Below, one piece after another: positions 15,499 to 23,638 of a DNA stretch of 28,167 nucleotides. Source of the DNA: an uncultured Muribaculaceae bacterium. GTDB lineage: Bacteria > Bacteroidota > Bacteroidia > Bacteroidales > Muribaculaceae. The DNA is taken from positions 1 to 28,167 of the forward strand of contig CAJUCW010000042.1 of NCBI GenBank assembly GCA_910585275.1, given 5' to 3'. A model generated the notes under the pieces. It searched no databases, was not told the origin of the DNA, and saw only the letters and a list, made by a program, of their open reading frames with translations. Made by a program: the position numbers and the translations under genes. Each line of letters starts with the position of its first letter. Positions within the stretch are counted from its first letter, which is position 1.

Positions 15499-16911
15499 TT
15501 AATGCCAGCATTCCGTTTCGGAGGCAATGGAAGGTATCGTTGATGAATGATACTCCGGATCCTTTCCATCTTTCTTCTGGCGCACATAATCCTTCAGAAG
15601 CACCACTGCATACTTTCCGAGCATAACTATCGCCACAAGATTGCAGAGCGTCATCAAAGCCATCGTAATGTCGGCAAAACCCCACACAAGGTCGAGCGAC
15701 ATCACTGCACCGAGATACACCACCACACCTACAAGCAGACGGTAAATCCCGATCAGCAGGTTATTGTCGCGGATAAACCGGATGTTGGTCTCCCCGTAAT
15801 AATAGTTGGCGATTATGCTCGTGAAAGCAAAAAAGAGGATGGCAAGGCTCACGAAAATGGAACCGTATTGATGTCCGCCACCCAATTCGGCATCGATAGC
15901 TTTCTGGGTGAGGACTATCCCGTCGTGGCCCTCAAGAAACATTCCGCTGCACAGTATGATAAACGCCGTAGCGGTGCATATAACCAATGTGTCGGTATAA
16001 ACCCCGAGAGCCTGTATAAGGCCTTGTTTCACAGGATGTGACACAGTGGCTACGGCAGCCGCGTTAGGAGTTGAACCTTCGCCGGCTTCATTGCTGAAAA
16101 GGCCGCGTTTTATGCCCATTATCATCCCCATGCCTACAGCCCCTCCGGCAGCCTGGCCAACGCCGAAAGCGTTTTCCACAATCATAAGCAGTATTTCCGG
16201 AATCCTCCCGATGTTCATCGCCACGATTACCAAGGCCAGCACAATATAGGCGATAGCCATAACAGGAACCACGACCTCGCTGAATCGCGAAATGCTCTTT
16301 ATGCCGCCGAATACTATTACAAGCGTGAGAAGAGAAAGTATCAGAGCCATCCATTCTCTCGGAAATGAGAAACACTCATCGAACGCACTCGCAATCGTGT
16401 TTGACTGCACCGTGTTGAACGCAAACCCGAAAGTAATGGTGATAAGCACCGCAAACGTGACTGCCCACCATCGCTTTCCGAGCCCTTTCTGGATATAGTA
16501 GGCCGGACCGCCGCGGAAAGCCCCCTCCCCTTTTACCTTAAAGAGCTGTGCAAGCGTTGACTCCACGAAAGAACTCGACGCACCGAGGAGAGCGATAACC
16601 CACATCCAGAACACAGCCCCGGGGCCACCTATGGCGATTGCCGTGGCAACACCGGCAAGGTTCCCCGTGCCTACTCGCGACGCAATTGAGATGGCAAAAG
16701 CCTGGAAAGAACTTACAGAACCGTGAGAATGCACTCTACATCCGTCGGAAGACCTTTTACCGGATTTCACAAGAAGGCGACACATCTCCCCCACCATCCT
16801 GAACTGAACGCCCCGCGTTATGACAGTGAAGAATATGGCGGCACACAAGAGCGTGACCACAAGCACATAGTCAGTAAGGACACCGCTGACGGCTGTAACG
16901 ATTTTTTCCAT
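15499..16911 (-). CDS. Alanine or glycine:cation symporter (AGCS family)
   Basis: A 470-residue integral membrane protein with about 10-11 hydrophobic helices. AGCS signatures are visible: FQAFAISIASRVGTGNLAGVATAIAIGGPGAVFWMW near residues 69-104 (the sodium and substrate site region), GGPAYYIQKGLG near 135 and KRGLFSNEAGEGSTPNAAA near 270. It imports alanine or glycine with sodium. It starts 2 bp after the mutL stop, so it must be read through from the mutL transcript; a functional link to mismatch repair is not obvious. The C-terminus ends in a short basic tail. Confidence 0.95.
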   Translation of the reverse strand: MEKIVTAVSGVLTDYVLVVTLLCAAIFFTVITRGVQFRMVGEMCRLLVKSGKRSSDGCRVHSHGSVSSFQAFAISIASRVGTGNLAGVATAIAIGGPGAVFWMWVIALLGASSSFVESTLAQLFKVKGEGAFRGGPAYYIQKGLGKRWWAVTFAVLITITFGFAFNTVQSNTIASAFDECFSFPREWMALILSLLTLVIVFGGIKSISRFSEVVVPVMAIAYIVLALVIVAMNIGRIPEILLMIVENAFGVGQAAGGAVGMGMIMGIKRGLFSNEAGEGSTPNAAAVATVSHPVKQGLIQALGVYTDTLVICTATAFIILCSGMFLEGHDGIVLTQKAIDAELGGGHQYGSIFVSLAILFFAFTSIIANYYYGETNIRFIRDNNLLIGIYRLLVGVVVYLGAVMSLDLVWGFADITMALMTLCNLVAIVMLGKYAVVLLKDYVRQKKDGKDPEYHSSTIPSIASETECWH

Positions 16912-16913
16912 AA

Positions 16914-18857
16914 TTATCTAAACATAGACTCAAGACGATGGCCATCGAGCACACAATACACAGGATTGCCGTTTGGAGTATAGGCAGGATCGGGCAAGGA
17001 GAAGAGTTCACCAATCAGATGTTCCATCTCATCGCCGCTCAATTTCCTTCCTCTTTGTATTGCGGAAGTGCGCGCCATAACAAGGGCGAGTCTCGAAAGC
17101 ATATCGCTCGAAGCCGACGCCTCGCTCCCATAGTTCACACTGCCGTCGCACACAAAATCAAGAATACGCAGAATCACATCCTTAGGGTCGTAATCTTTCA
17201 ACATGGCAGGCACCGAAACAATCCTCCAGCAGTCGCCTTCGTCATACTCAAGCGAGAACCCGAGTTTCAACAATTCATCGGCCACTTCCGCAAACGCCGA
17301 CTGATGCTCCGGATCAAGAGAAATGCTCTCGGGAAACATCAGGGCCTGCGACACTTGCTCCCCGTTTTCCATCCTCCTGATATACTGTTCGTATAGAATC
17401 TTGACATGGGCACGATGCTGGTCTATAATTATAAGCCCTTCCCTTGACGACGTTATGATATAACGCAAGGCATGCTGCACACAAAACGAACCGATGGCCG
17501 GATTTGTCTCCGAATCTTCAAAAAGCGAATCGTCTTTTACAGAACCGGAGAACTCGTCGGTTTTCAAATCCACACCCAACGGTTGCTCCTCTTCATCGAC
17601 GGCGGGCGATGTCATCGGACCGGAATCCACAACCGGCTCTCCGAATCCCCTTGCTCCGTTCATGAAATCGGCATAAAGGGAATCCCAGTTACGCGAAACT
17701 GTCTCCCTTTTGCCCGTCCGAAACCCTCCTGGCGACATGAAACTCTTCTTCTCCACTGCAAAAGGGTTATAATCGGCTGGAATGTCAAGAGTCGGTTTTT
17801 CAGGCGTAACTCCAGGAGGAAGCGGATCAACGGGAAGCACGTCGCTGCTGAAATCTATCGAAGGCACAGCCCCGAATTTTCCAAGCGCCGCCTTGACCGA
17901 AGCCTGCAATATAGGCCAGATTTCCTGTTCATACTCAAATTTAATCTCATTCTTTGTAGGATGAATGTTGACGTCTATACTTGAAGGGTCAACTTCAAAT
18001 TTAAGGAAATAGCATGGCTGGGTGTCTGCCGCGATGAGCGAATCATAGCAATTCATTATCGCCTTATGGAAATAAGGATGGCGCATATTGCGCCCGTTTA
18101 CAATGAGATATTGCAACGGGTTTCTCCTCCTCGCGAATTCAGGACGCGATATGAAACCGGAAATCTTTATCAACGACGTATCGACTTCTATAGGCAGCAA
18201 ATGGAGATCGAGATTATTCTTCCAGATGTCGCCTATGCGTTGTTTGAACGTTGCGGCTCGCAAATCAAGAGCACGCGACCCCGTGTCGATGCTCATGCGG
18301 ATATTATTGTTGACGAGGGCAAGCCTTTCGAACTCGCGCATTATATTCGAAAGTTCCACGCTGTCGCTTTTAAGAAACTTACGGCGTGCAGGGACATTGA
18401 AAAATATATTCTTCACCATGATGTTGGCCCCCTTGTCGCATACGAAAGGCTCCTGTGTCTCCACCTGTGAAGCGTTGATGACGAGCCGCGTGCCGATGGT
18501 CGAATCTTCAGTACGGGTTTTCAACTCCACCTGCGATATCGCACAGATTGAAGGAAGCGCCTCACCCCGGAAGCCCATGGTGTGGAGTGTGAAGAGATCT
18601 TCCGCACCACGTATTTTAGACGTAGCATGGCGCTCAAACGCCATCCTGGCGTCGGTTTCGCTCATTCCTTTCCCGTTGTCAACTACCTGAATGAGAGTGC
18701 GTCCGGCATCTTTTATAAACACCTTTATATCCGTAGCCCCCGCATCGACGGCATTCTCCACAAGCTCCTTTATTACGGATGCGGGCCGCTGAATCACCTC
18801 GCCGGCGGCAATCTGGTTGGCTACGGAATCAGGCAAAAGTTTTATAATATCGCTCAT
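16914..18857 (-). CDS. mutL: DNA mismatch repair protein MutL
   Basis: A 647-residue GHKL-ATPase that bridges MutS to downstream mismatch repair. The N-terminal ATPase shows IAAGEVIQRPASVIKELVENAVDAG (residues 17-40, catalytic Glu near 32), DNGKGM (60-65), FERHATSKI (74-82), GFRGEALPSI (95-104) and the second-domain VDVNIHPTK motif (about 294-301). A linker runs from about 335 to 450. In the C-terminal dimerisation domain the endonuclease motif is altered: it reads DQHRAHVKILYE (479-490), and TPNGNP (627-632) stands where CPHGRP is usual. Nuclease activity is therefore doubtful. Its start overlaps the ostA-like stop by 4 bp. Confidence 0.96.
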   Translation of the reverse strand: MSDIIKLLPDSVANQIAAGEVIQRPASVIKELVENAVDAGATDIKVFIKDAGRTLIQVVDNGKGMSETDARMAFERHATSKIRGAEDLFTLHTMGFRGEALPSICAISQVELKTRTEDSTIGTRLVINASQVETQEPFVCDKGANIMVKNIFFNVPARRKFLKSDSVELSNIMREFERLALVNNNIRMSIDTGSRALDLRAATFKQRIGDIWKNNLDLHLLPIEVDTSLIKISGFISRPEFARRRNPLQYLIVNGRNMRHPYFHKAIMNCYDSLIAADTQPCYFLKFEVDPSSIDVNIHPTKNEIKFEYEQEIWPILQASVKAALGKFGAVPSIDFSSDVLPVDPLPPGVTPEKPTLDIPADYNPFAVEKKSFMSPGGFRTGKRETVSRNWDSLYADFMNGARGFGEPVVDSGPMTSPAVDEEEQPLGVDLKTDEFSGSVKDDSLFEDSETNPAIGSFCVQHALRYIITSSREGLIIIDQHRAHVKILYEQYIRRMENGEQVSQALMFPESISLDPEHQSAFAEVADELLKLGFSLEYDEGDCWRIVSVPAMLKDYDPKDVILRILDFVCDGSVNYGSEASASSDMLSRLALVMARTSAIQRGRKLSGDEMEHLIGELFSLPDPAYTPNGNPVYCVLDGHRLESMFR

Positions 18858-21313
18858 TGTTCGTCACTTTCTTCTAATTCTTCAACTTCCTCCGTTTCAG
18901 AAGCAGCATTGCTCTCTTCCGATTCCTCTGTTTCGCCGCCATTTTCGTTTTCCTCGGATATATCGTGGTCTTCACTCTCCACGGCTTTTTCTATTGCCTC
19001 CGAGTTTTCCTGCACTTCTTCATTTTCCAGCTCCATCTTCGCCTCACTTTCCTGAATCTTTGGCAAAGTAGCCTCTTTCGCCGGAGACGACGGAGATGCA
19101 GCACCGGGCACGGGACGTGATGCCGGGAAAGTCTTAGGCTCCCCGAAATCCGAAGGAGATTCAAAATATCTGTCGAGGTCGTCCGGCACTTCCCCGAGAT
19201 TATCCTGCCAATGCCAACGGTCGCCATACCACTCCCTGACAGGACGCAAAGCGCCCCACCAGCGGAACTGGCGCAGATATTGCTGTTGCTTTTTGATCAG
19301 GAAAATCGGAATGACATTCCCGCTCACTTCGGGCCACATCTTAAGACGTTCCATCCTGCCGCTATCCATTTCAAGGGTGAGGTAAGAACTTTCGGCTGTC
19401 ACAACCCGGTTATAGGTGGAGTCGCTCTCCTGAGGTAGGAAAATAGTCTCCACATTGCCCGAAACGTCGAGTGTCTTCAATGTCTGGTCGGCAAACGTGG
19501 CAAGAAGCTTCTTCCCGGCAAGCTGGTTATAGAAATCTTCGTCAACATGCTCGGAAAGCATCCCCGATTCGGGAAGGAGAGCCCAGTCGGCGGTGGAATC
19601 GTTAAAATGCACGTCAATGCGGTTTCCCGTCACCTGGCGTTCGCCGGTCCATACAATCGGCTTGCGGAACATATACAACATCGAGTCTCGCTCCACTACC
19701 ACCATGGAATCAGCAACCCCCTGAAGGTCTTGCTTGAAAAAACGCGCACGGTGATAGGCCAATGCTATATGGAATTCCTTAGGCACCATAGGCACGGAAT
19801 CCCTCTTCGCAACAGAATCCGGCAGAGCGGCCAAAGAATCAGACAATGTAACCGGTAAACGGGGAGACAAAGCCGACGAATCAGGCAACGTCGCGACAAG
19901 GGAGGAAGCACCCAATGAATCGGCAGGCACACCCATCTCCCTGATAGGGTCAGGCTTTTCAGGCACTACCAGACGAGGCTCGGCAGCAATCTCCTGCATA
20001 GCTTTCTGCAAAGGCGCAACCATGGAGAGGAGTTTCACCGGCAGTTCCGACATCGGGGCGACAAGGGCAAAAAACACGCTGTCGAGCCATACCATCCCGT
20101 CTTTAGCCGTCAGCACAGGTTTTCCGTCTTTTTCAGGGAAACCGGAAGCCGTCCAACGCCTCGACGCAGCCACCATCTCGGAAATTATATATGTCTTGAT
20201 AGTGTCTGCCCTAAGGAAAAGCGTGTCACCTTGCGAATACTCCATAAGAAGCGGGTATTGGGTGGCGAGCGCCTCGCGTGTTGAATCGTTGTATATTCCG
20301 AAACCTCCGATAAGAGTGGTCTTGTGGGCCGTGTCGGTAAGCACCATGGGCATGCCGGTCTTAAACGGGTCGCGGAACATATACGCGCGGCTTATGCGGG
20401 TCTGTTTGTCATAAATGATGGAATCTCCCTCAAGAGTGGTGACATTGTTGTTCGAATCGCGGTGGATAATCATGGAACGCGTCAGCAGTTCCGCATTTCC
20501 TATCTGCGTGTCATATATGCCACGGGTGGTGATAATTGTGTCACTGGCACCCTGTATTTCAGTTTCGCTCTCGATTCTCGCTATGTGGGTGGCGGTGTTA
20601 TAGTGCAGCGTATCGGTCAGCATAGTGTAGCCGTCGTCATTGTTCACCAAAACCACATCGTGATAGAAATCGGCATTTTTAGTGCCGGGGGAATATTCGC
20701 CATACAAAGAAGTAAGCGTGTTTACCTTATCGTCGATGGTACCCCATTTTTCATACCATCCCAACTCCATGGCAAGATTATAGTCGAGACTGTCGGTGGT
20801 TAAGGTCACGTCGCGGTTCACGAGACGCACCTTGTTATATGAAGGTCCGTTCTTAAGACGCGCCATCTTTTCGTTGCCTTCATAATAGAGTTTGTCGGCA
20901 TAAACGAACAACGTGTCGCCCTGCTCCATCCTCACATGTCCGAACGCATCGAGCGAATTTAGCCCGGGATAATAATAGGCGGAATCGCAATACATCCACA
21001 TACCCGCCTGGCGGAATTTTACATTCCCTTTGACAATCTGACGTTCCACCGTGTCGCGGGTTTCCACTTTGAAGAGGGAGTCGGCATATTCAAGAAAAAC
21101 CTTATCGTCACGATAGCGATTGGCACCCGGCACTTCCGGTTTGATCGGGCGTGTCGGCTTGGGGCGGGTGAAAGTCTCCTCCTTCTTCCGGGCTTCATTT
21201 TTTCTGACTTGCTGGGCATATGCCTGCACCCCCACATTAACTACAAAGCCGGCCGCCACGACTCCAAGCGCGGCGGCCACCCTTATCTTTCGGTCAAGAA
21301 GATTAATCCTCAT
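18854..21313 (-). CDS. OstA-like LPS transport/outer-membrane assembly protein
   Basis: An 819-residue envelope protein. Residues about 1-34 are an uncleaved or cleaved signal (RKIRVAAALGVVAAGFVVNVG, then AYAQQ). From about 45 to 400 it has repeated strand segments of the OstA/LptA jelly-roll type (VKGNVKFRQAGMWMYCDSA, DAFGHVRMEQGDTLFVYAD, TTRGIYDTQIGNAELLTRS), as in Bacteroidetes OstA_2 proteins thought to carry LPS across the periplasm. A second such stretch follows at about 540-680 after a Pro/Ser/Ala linker. The last 70 residues are extremely acidic. It follows the surA-like gene by 14 bp and overlaps mutL by 4 bp. Confidence in the family is high, while its partners are inferred. Confidence 0.88.
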   Translation of the reverse strand: MRINLLDRKIRVAAALGVVAAGFVVNVGVQAYAQQVRKNEARKKEETFTRPKPTRPIKPEVPGANRYRDDKVFLEYADSLFKVETRDTVERQIVKGNVKFRQAGMWMYCDSAYYYPGLNSLDAFGHVRMEQGDTLFVYADKLYYEGNEKMARLKNGPSYNKVRLVNRDVTLTTDSLDYNLAMELGWYEKWGTIDDKVNTLTSLYGEYSPGTKNADFYHDVVLVNNDDGYTMLTDTLHYNTATHIARIESETEIQGASDTIITTRGIYDTQIGNAELLTRSMIIHRDSNNNVTTLEGDSIIYDKQTRISRAYMFRDPFKTGMPMVLTDTAHKTTLIGGFGIYNDSTREALATQYPLLMEYSQGDTLFLRADTIKTYIISEMVAASRRWTASGFPEKDGKPVLTAKDGMVWLDSVFFALVAPMSELPVKLLSMVAPLQKAMQEIAAEPRLVVPEKPDPIREMGVPADSLGASSLVATLPDSSALSPRLPVTLSDSLAALPDSVAKRDSVPMVPKEFHIALAYHRARFFKQDLQGVADSMVVVERDSMLYMFRKPIVWTGERQVTGNRIDVHFNDSTADWALLPESGMLSEHVDEDFYNQLAGKKLLATFADQTLKTLDVSGNVETIFLPQESDSTYNRVVTAESSYLTLEMDSGRMERLKMWPEVSGNVIPIFLIKKQQQYLRQFRWWGALRPVREWYGDRWHWQDNLGEVPDDLDRYFESPSDFGEPKTFPASRPVPGAASPSSPAKEATLPKIQESEAKMELENEEVQENSEAIEKAVESEDHDISEENENGGETEESEESNAASETEEVEELEESDEQ

Positions 21314-21327
21314 TTATCAGTCAGCTG

Positions 21328-22713
21328 TCAGTTAGCCTCTTTAACCCATCCCTTATAATGAAAATCGCAGTTGTTCCATCCGTCTTCAATCCTCACGTAA
21401 GTGTCTTTAATCTTATTTTCAAGCCACTCCTTAAGAATCTCGTCCCTTTGATGGGTCTCATACATCTCCTTTATCATGTTGTAATCGTCGGAAAGATTGG
21501 CGCGATGGCCGGGGACCCGGTTCGTCAGCCTAACGATTGCCGCAATATCCTTGTTTTTCTTGGTGTCCTTCATCACGAAAGCTTCGCTGATGTCGCCCGG
21601 CGACATTTTTTCAATACGGCTTGCAATCTCCGGAGGAAGCTCCTGCATCTCGAAACGGCTGCTTCCCTGGTTCACGCTTCGCTCATCCTGGTTCATCATC
21701 ACGCCGCGGTTATTGCGCGTGTCCTTGTCCTGAGAAATAAAACGGGCTGCCTCGTCGAAGGGGAAGGCCCCGCCCACAATCTCCTTACGGATAGAATCAA
21801 GACGGTTGGTGGCGTCGCGAAGGTCGTCGGAGCTGACCCTCGGAGTTAGAAGGATATGACGTACGTTGACCTGGTCGCCCCTTTTGGCGATAAGCTGCAT
21901 GATATGGTAACCGTATTCGGTCTCAACGATACGCGACACCTTCTTGGGATCGTTTAGATTAAACGCCACGTTGGAAAACTCAGGCACCCAGTCGGCCCTG
22001 CCGTGGAAACCAAGTTCACCCCCCTGCATCGAGCTTCCGTCTTCGCTATACATGATGGCAAGCGTAGAGAAATCTGTTTCTCCACGGTTAACGCGGTCGG
22101 CGTAATCGCGAAGACGTGCCTTTACGTCTTCAATCTCCTGACGCGGAATGTTGGGGTTGAGCGAAATAATTTGCACCTCCACCTGCATAGGCACGTAAGG
22201 GATACTGTCGGCAGGAAGTTTATCGAAATACTTGCGCACCTCATTCGGTGTGGCTTTCACATCCTTGGTAAGATTCTGTTGCACCTGGCTTATGATTGCG
22301 TTATTGCGAAGCATCTCAAGCATCTGTTCGCGAATCATGGGCATAGGCTTACGGAAATATTCCTCCATCTTTTCCTTGGAGCCAAACTGCCCGATGAAGA
22401 AATTTATACGTTGGTCAGCCATGGCATGCACACGGCTCTCGGGAGCCTCTATAGTGTCGATTTTCGCTTGATGGAGATAAAGCTTTTCCACAGCAATCCT
22501 CTCCGGCAGGACGCAATAGGGATCGCCGGAGACAATCTGTCCCTCCGAACGAAGCTGCTGATACATCTCCTCGACGTCAGAACGGAAAATGGCTTGGTCG
22601 CCCACAATCCACGCCACCTCGTCAACCACGTTTTTCGGAGGCTCGGCAAACCCACACACAGCCGACAAAGCTACAAATGCCATTGCCGGGAATATTGTCT
22701 TTGTATTTTTCAT
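21328..22713 (-). CDS. SurA-type periplasmic peptidylprolyl isomerase
   Basis: A 461-residue protein with a signal peptide (about 1-23, FPAMAFVALSAVCGFAE) and SurA layout: an N-terminal helical chaperone part (about 27-170), then two parvulin (PpiC) domains. The first spans about 178-280 (VEVQIISLNPN, SEDGSSMQGGELGF, EYGYHIMQLIAKRG), the second about 284-400 (VNVRHILLTPRV, FISQDKDTRNNRGVM). SurA assists folding and delivery of outer-membrane proteins. Its start overlaps the lipoprotein stop by 4 bp, so the two are translationally coupled, and the OstA-like gene follows after 14 bp. Confidence 0.93.
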   Translation of the reverse strand: MKNTKTIFPAMAFVALSAVCGFAEPPKNVVDEVAWIVGDQAIFRSDVEEMYQQLRSEGQIVSGDPYCVLPERIAVEKLYLHQAKIDTIEAPESRVHAMADQRINFFIGQFGSKEKMEEYFRKPMPMIREQMLEMLRNNAIISQVQQNLTKDVKATPNEVRKYFDKLPADSIPYVPMQVEVQIISLNPNIPRQEIEDVKARLRDYADRVNRGETDFSTLAIMYSEDGSSMQGGELGFHGRADWVPEFSNVAFNLNDPKKVSRIVETEYGYHIMQLIAKRGDQVNVRHILLTPRVSSDDLRDATNRLDSIRKEIVGGAFPFDEAARFISQDKDTRNNRGVMMNQDERSVNQGSSRFEMQELPPEIASRIEKMSPGDISEAFVMKDTKKNKDIAAIVRLTNRVPGHRANLSDDYNMIKEMYETHQRDEILKEWLENKIKDTYVRIEDGWNNCDFHYKGWVKEAN

Positions 22714-23627
22714 CTTACTGAATCATTTCTCTTTATAGTATCGAAGCCAATATACTTGCGAGACAATGGATCATAACCCACAGCCACAAGATTATTCTCT
22801 GACATGGCTTTCTTAATCAAAGCGTTGACAAGAGCCTCCTCATAGCTTGCCATCTTCGCCTGTTCGAGAAGCGAGGAAATCCTCGGAGAGGCAAACTCGA
22901 ACGGAGTCTCGCTTCCGGAAGGAAGATAACCGCCGATGTGGAGAAAATAGGTGGAACCGTTGCATGATGTCTCGAAATTTACAGTCGAGGAAAGAAATGC
23001 ATCGGGATCATAAAACCTATAGGGAATCTGATCGGCAATCACAGTCCAGTCAATCCATTCGTTCTCGAAATAATCATACTGGATTGCATCTCCAGCCCAC
23101 TTCTTTTCAAGTTCGTCGATACTCGCACCTGAGGCATCGAACACACACCGTCTGATTTCATCGATAGCCCCCGCTCCGTCGGCCACTTTTAGATATATAC
23201 CCTTGACAAGAGGAGTTTCGGTGACCATTTCCGCACGGTGTGCGTCATAAAACGCGCGTACACTGTCGGAACTGACCTTAAATTCCTTCCCAACCCTCAT
23301 TTTTTTTAAATACTCAGCCACGATAAGGCGATTGCGATATTCCGCAACCATACTTTCAATCCTGTCAAGGTCGGAGAGTTTTGTCCTTGCCATGTCTGCC
23401 AACACCATGCCCTCAATCCAATTGTCAACAATTTTATGAAAGAGAGCCACGCTGTCGGCCTCATCGATTCCCACCGGAATGCGGCTGACTACATCGGAGA
23501 GAGTAAGAGTAGAATCACCCATAGCCACGAGCACATCCCCGGCAGGGGACTTCGAATCGTCGCCACCGCATGACGAAATCGCCATGGCGAATAAAAGACA
23601 CGCCGGAAGCAGACCAATTCGTAGCAT
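22710..23627 (-). CDS. SurA/PpiC-related lipoprotein without a clear parvulin domain
   Basis: A 305-residue lipoprotein: hydrophobic signal (LLPACLLFAMAI) and lipobox ISSC with Cys20, followed by GGDDSKS. Residues about 31-135 look like the helical SurA N-terminal region (VLVAMGDSTLTLSDVVSRIP, IVDNWIEGMVLADMA), with FYDAHRAEM near 127 as in PPIase family members. The remainder lacks the HIL, GG-LG and G-HI strands that mark parvulin catalytic domains. It is probably a chaperone-only member of the envelope set, anchored to a membrane. It stands between two parvulin-containing genes, 11 bp after one and overlapping the other by 4 bp. Confidence 0.82.
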   Translation of the reverse strand: MLRIGLLPACLLFAMAISSCGGDDSKSPAGDVLVAMGDSTLTLSDVVSRIPVGIDEADSVALFHKIVDNWIEGMVLADMARTKLSDLDRIESMVAEYRNRLIVAEYLKKMRVGKEFKVSSDSVRAFYDAHRAEMVTETPLVKGIYLKVADGAGAIDEIRRCVFDASGASIDELEKKWAGDAIQYDYFENEWIDWTVIADQIPYRFYDPDAFLSSTVNFETSCNGSTYFLHIGGYLPSGSETPFEFASPRISSLLEQAKMASYEEALVNALIKKAMSENNLVAVGYDPLSRKYIGFDTIKRNDSVR

Positions 23628-23638
23628 AGGGTTATTCG

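Noticed and set aside
15405..15685. Two small minus-strand frames between the FKBP and alanine symporter genes
   Set aside because: They lie mostly inside the symporter gene in the wrong frame and show no signal peptide or domain.
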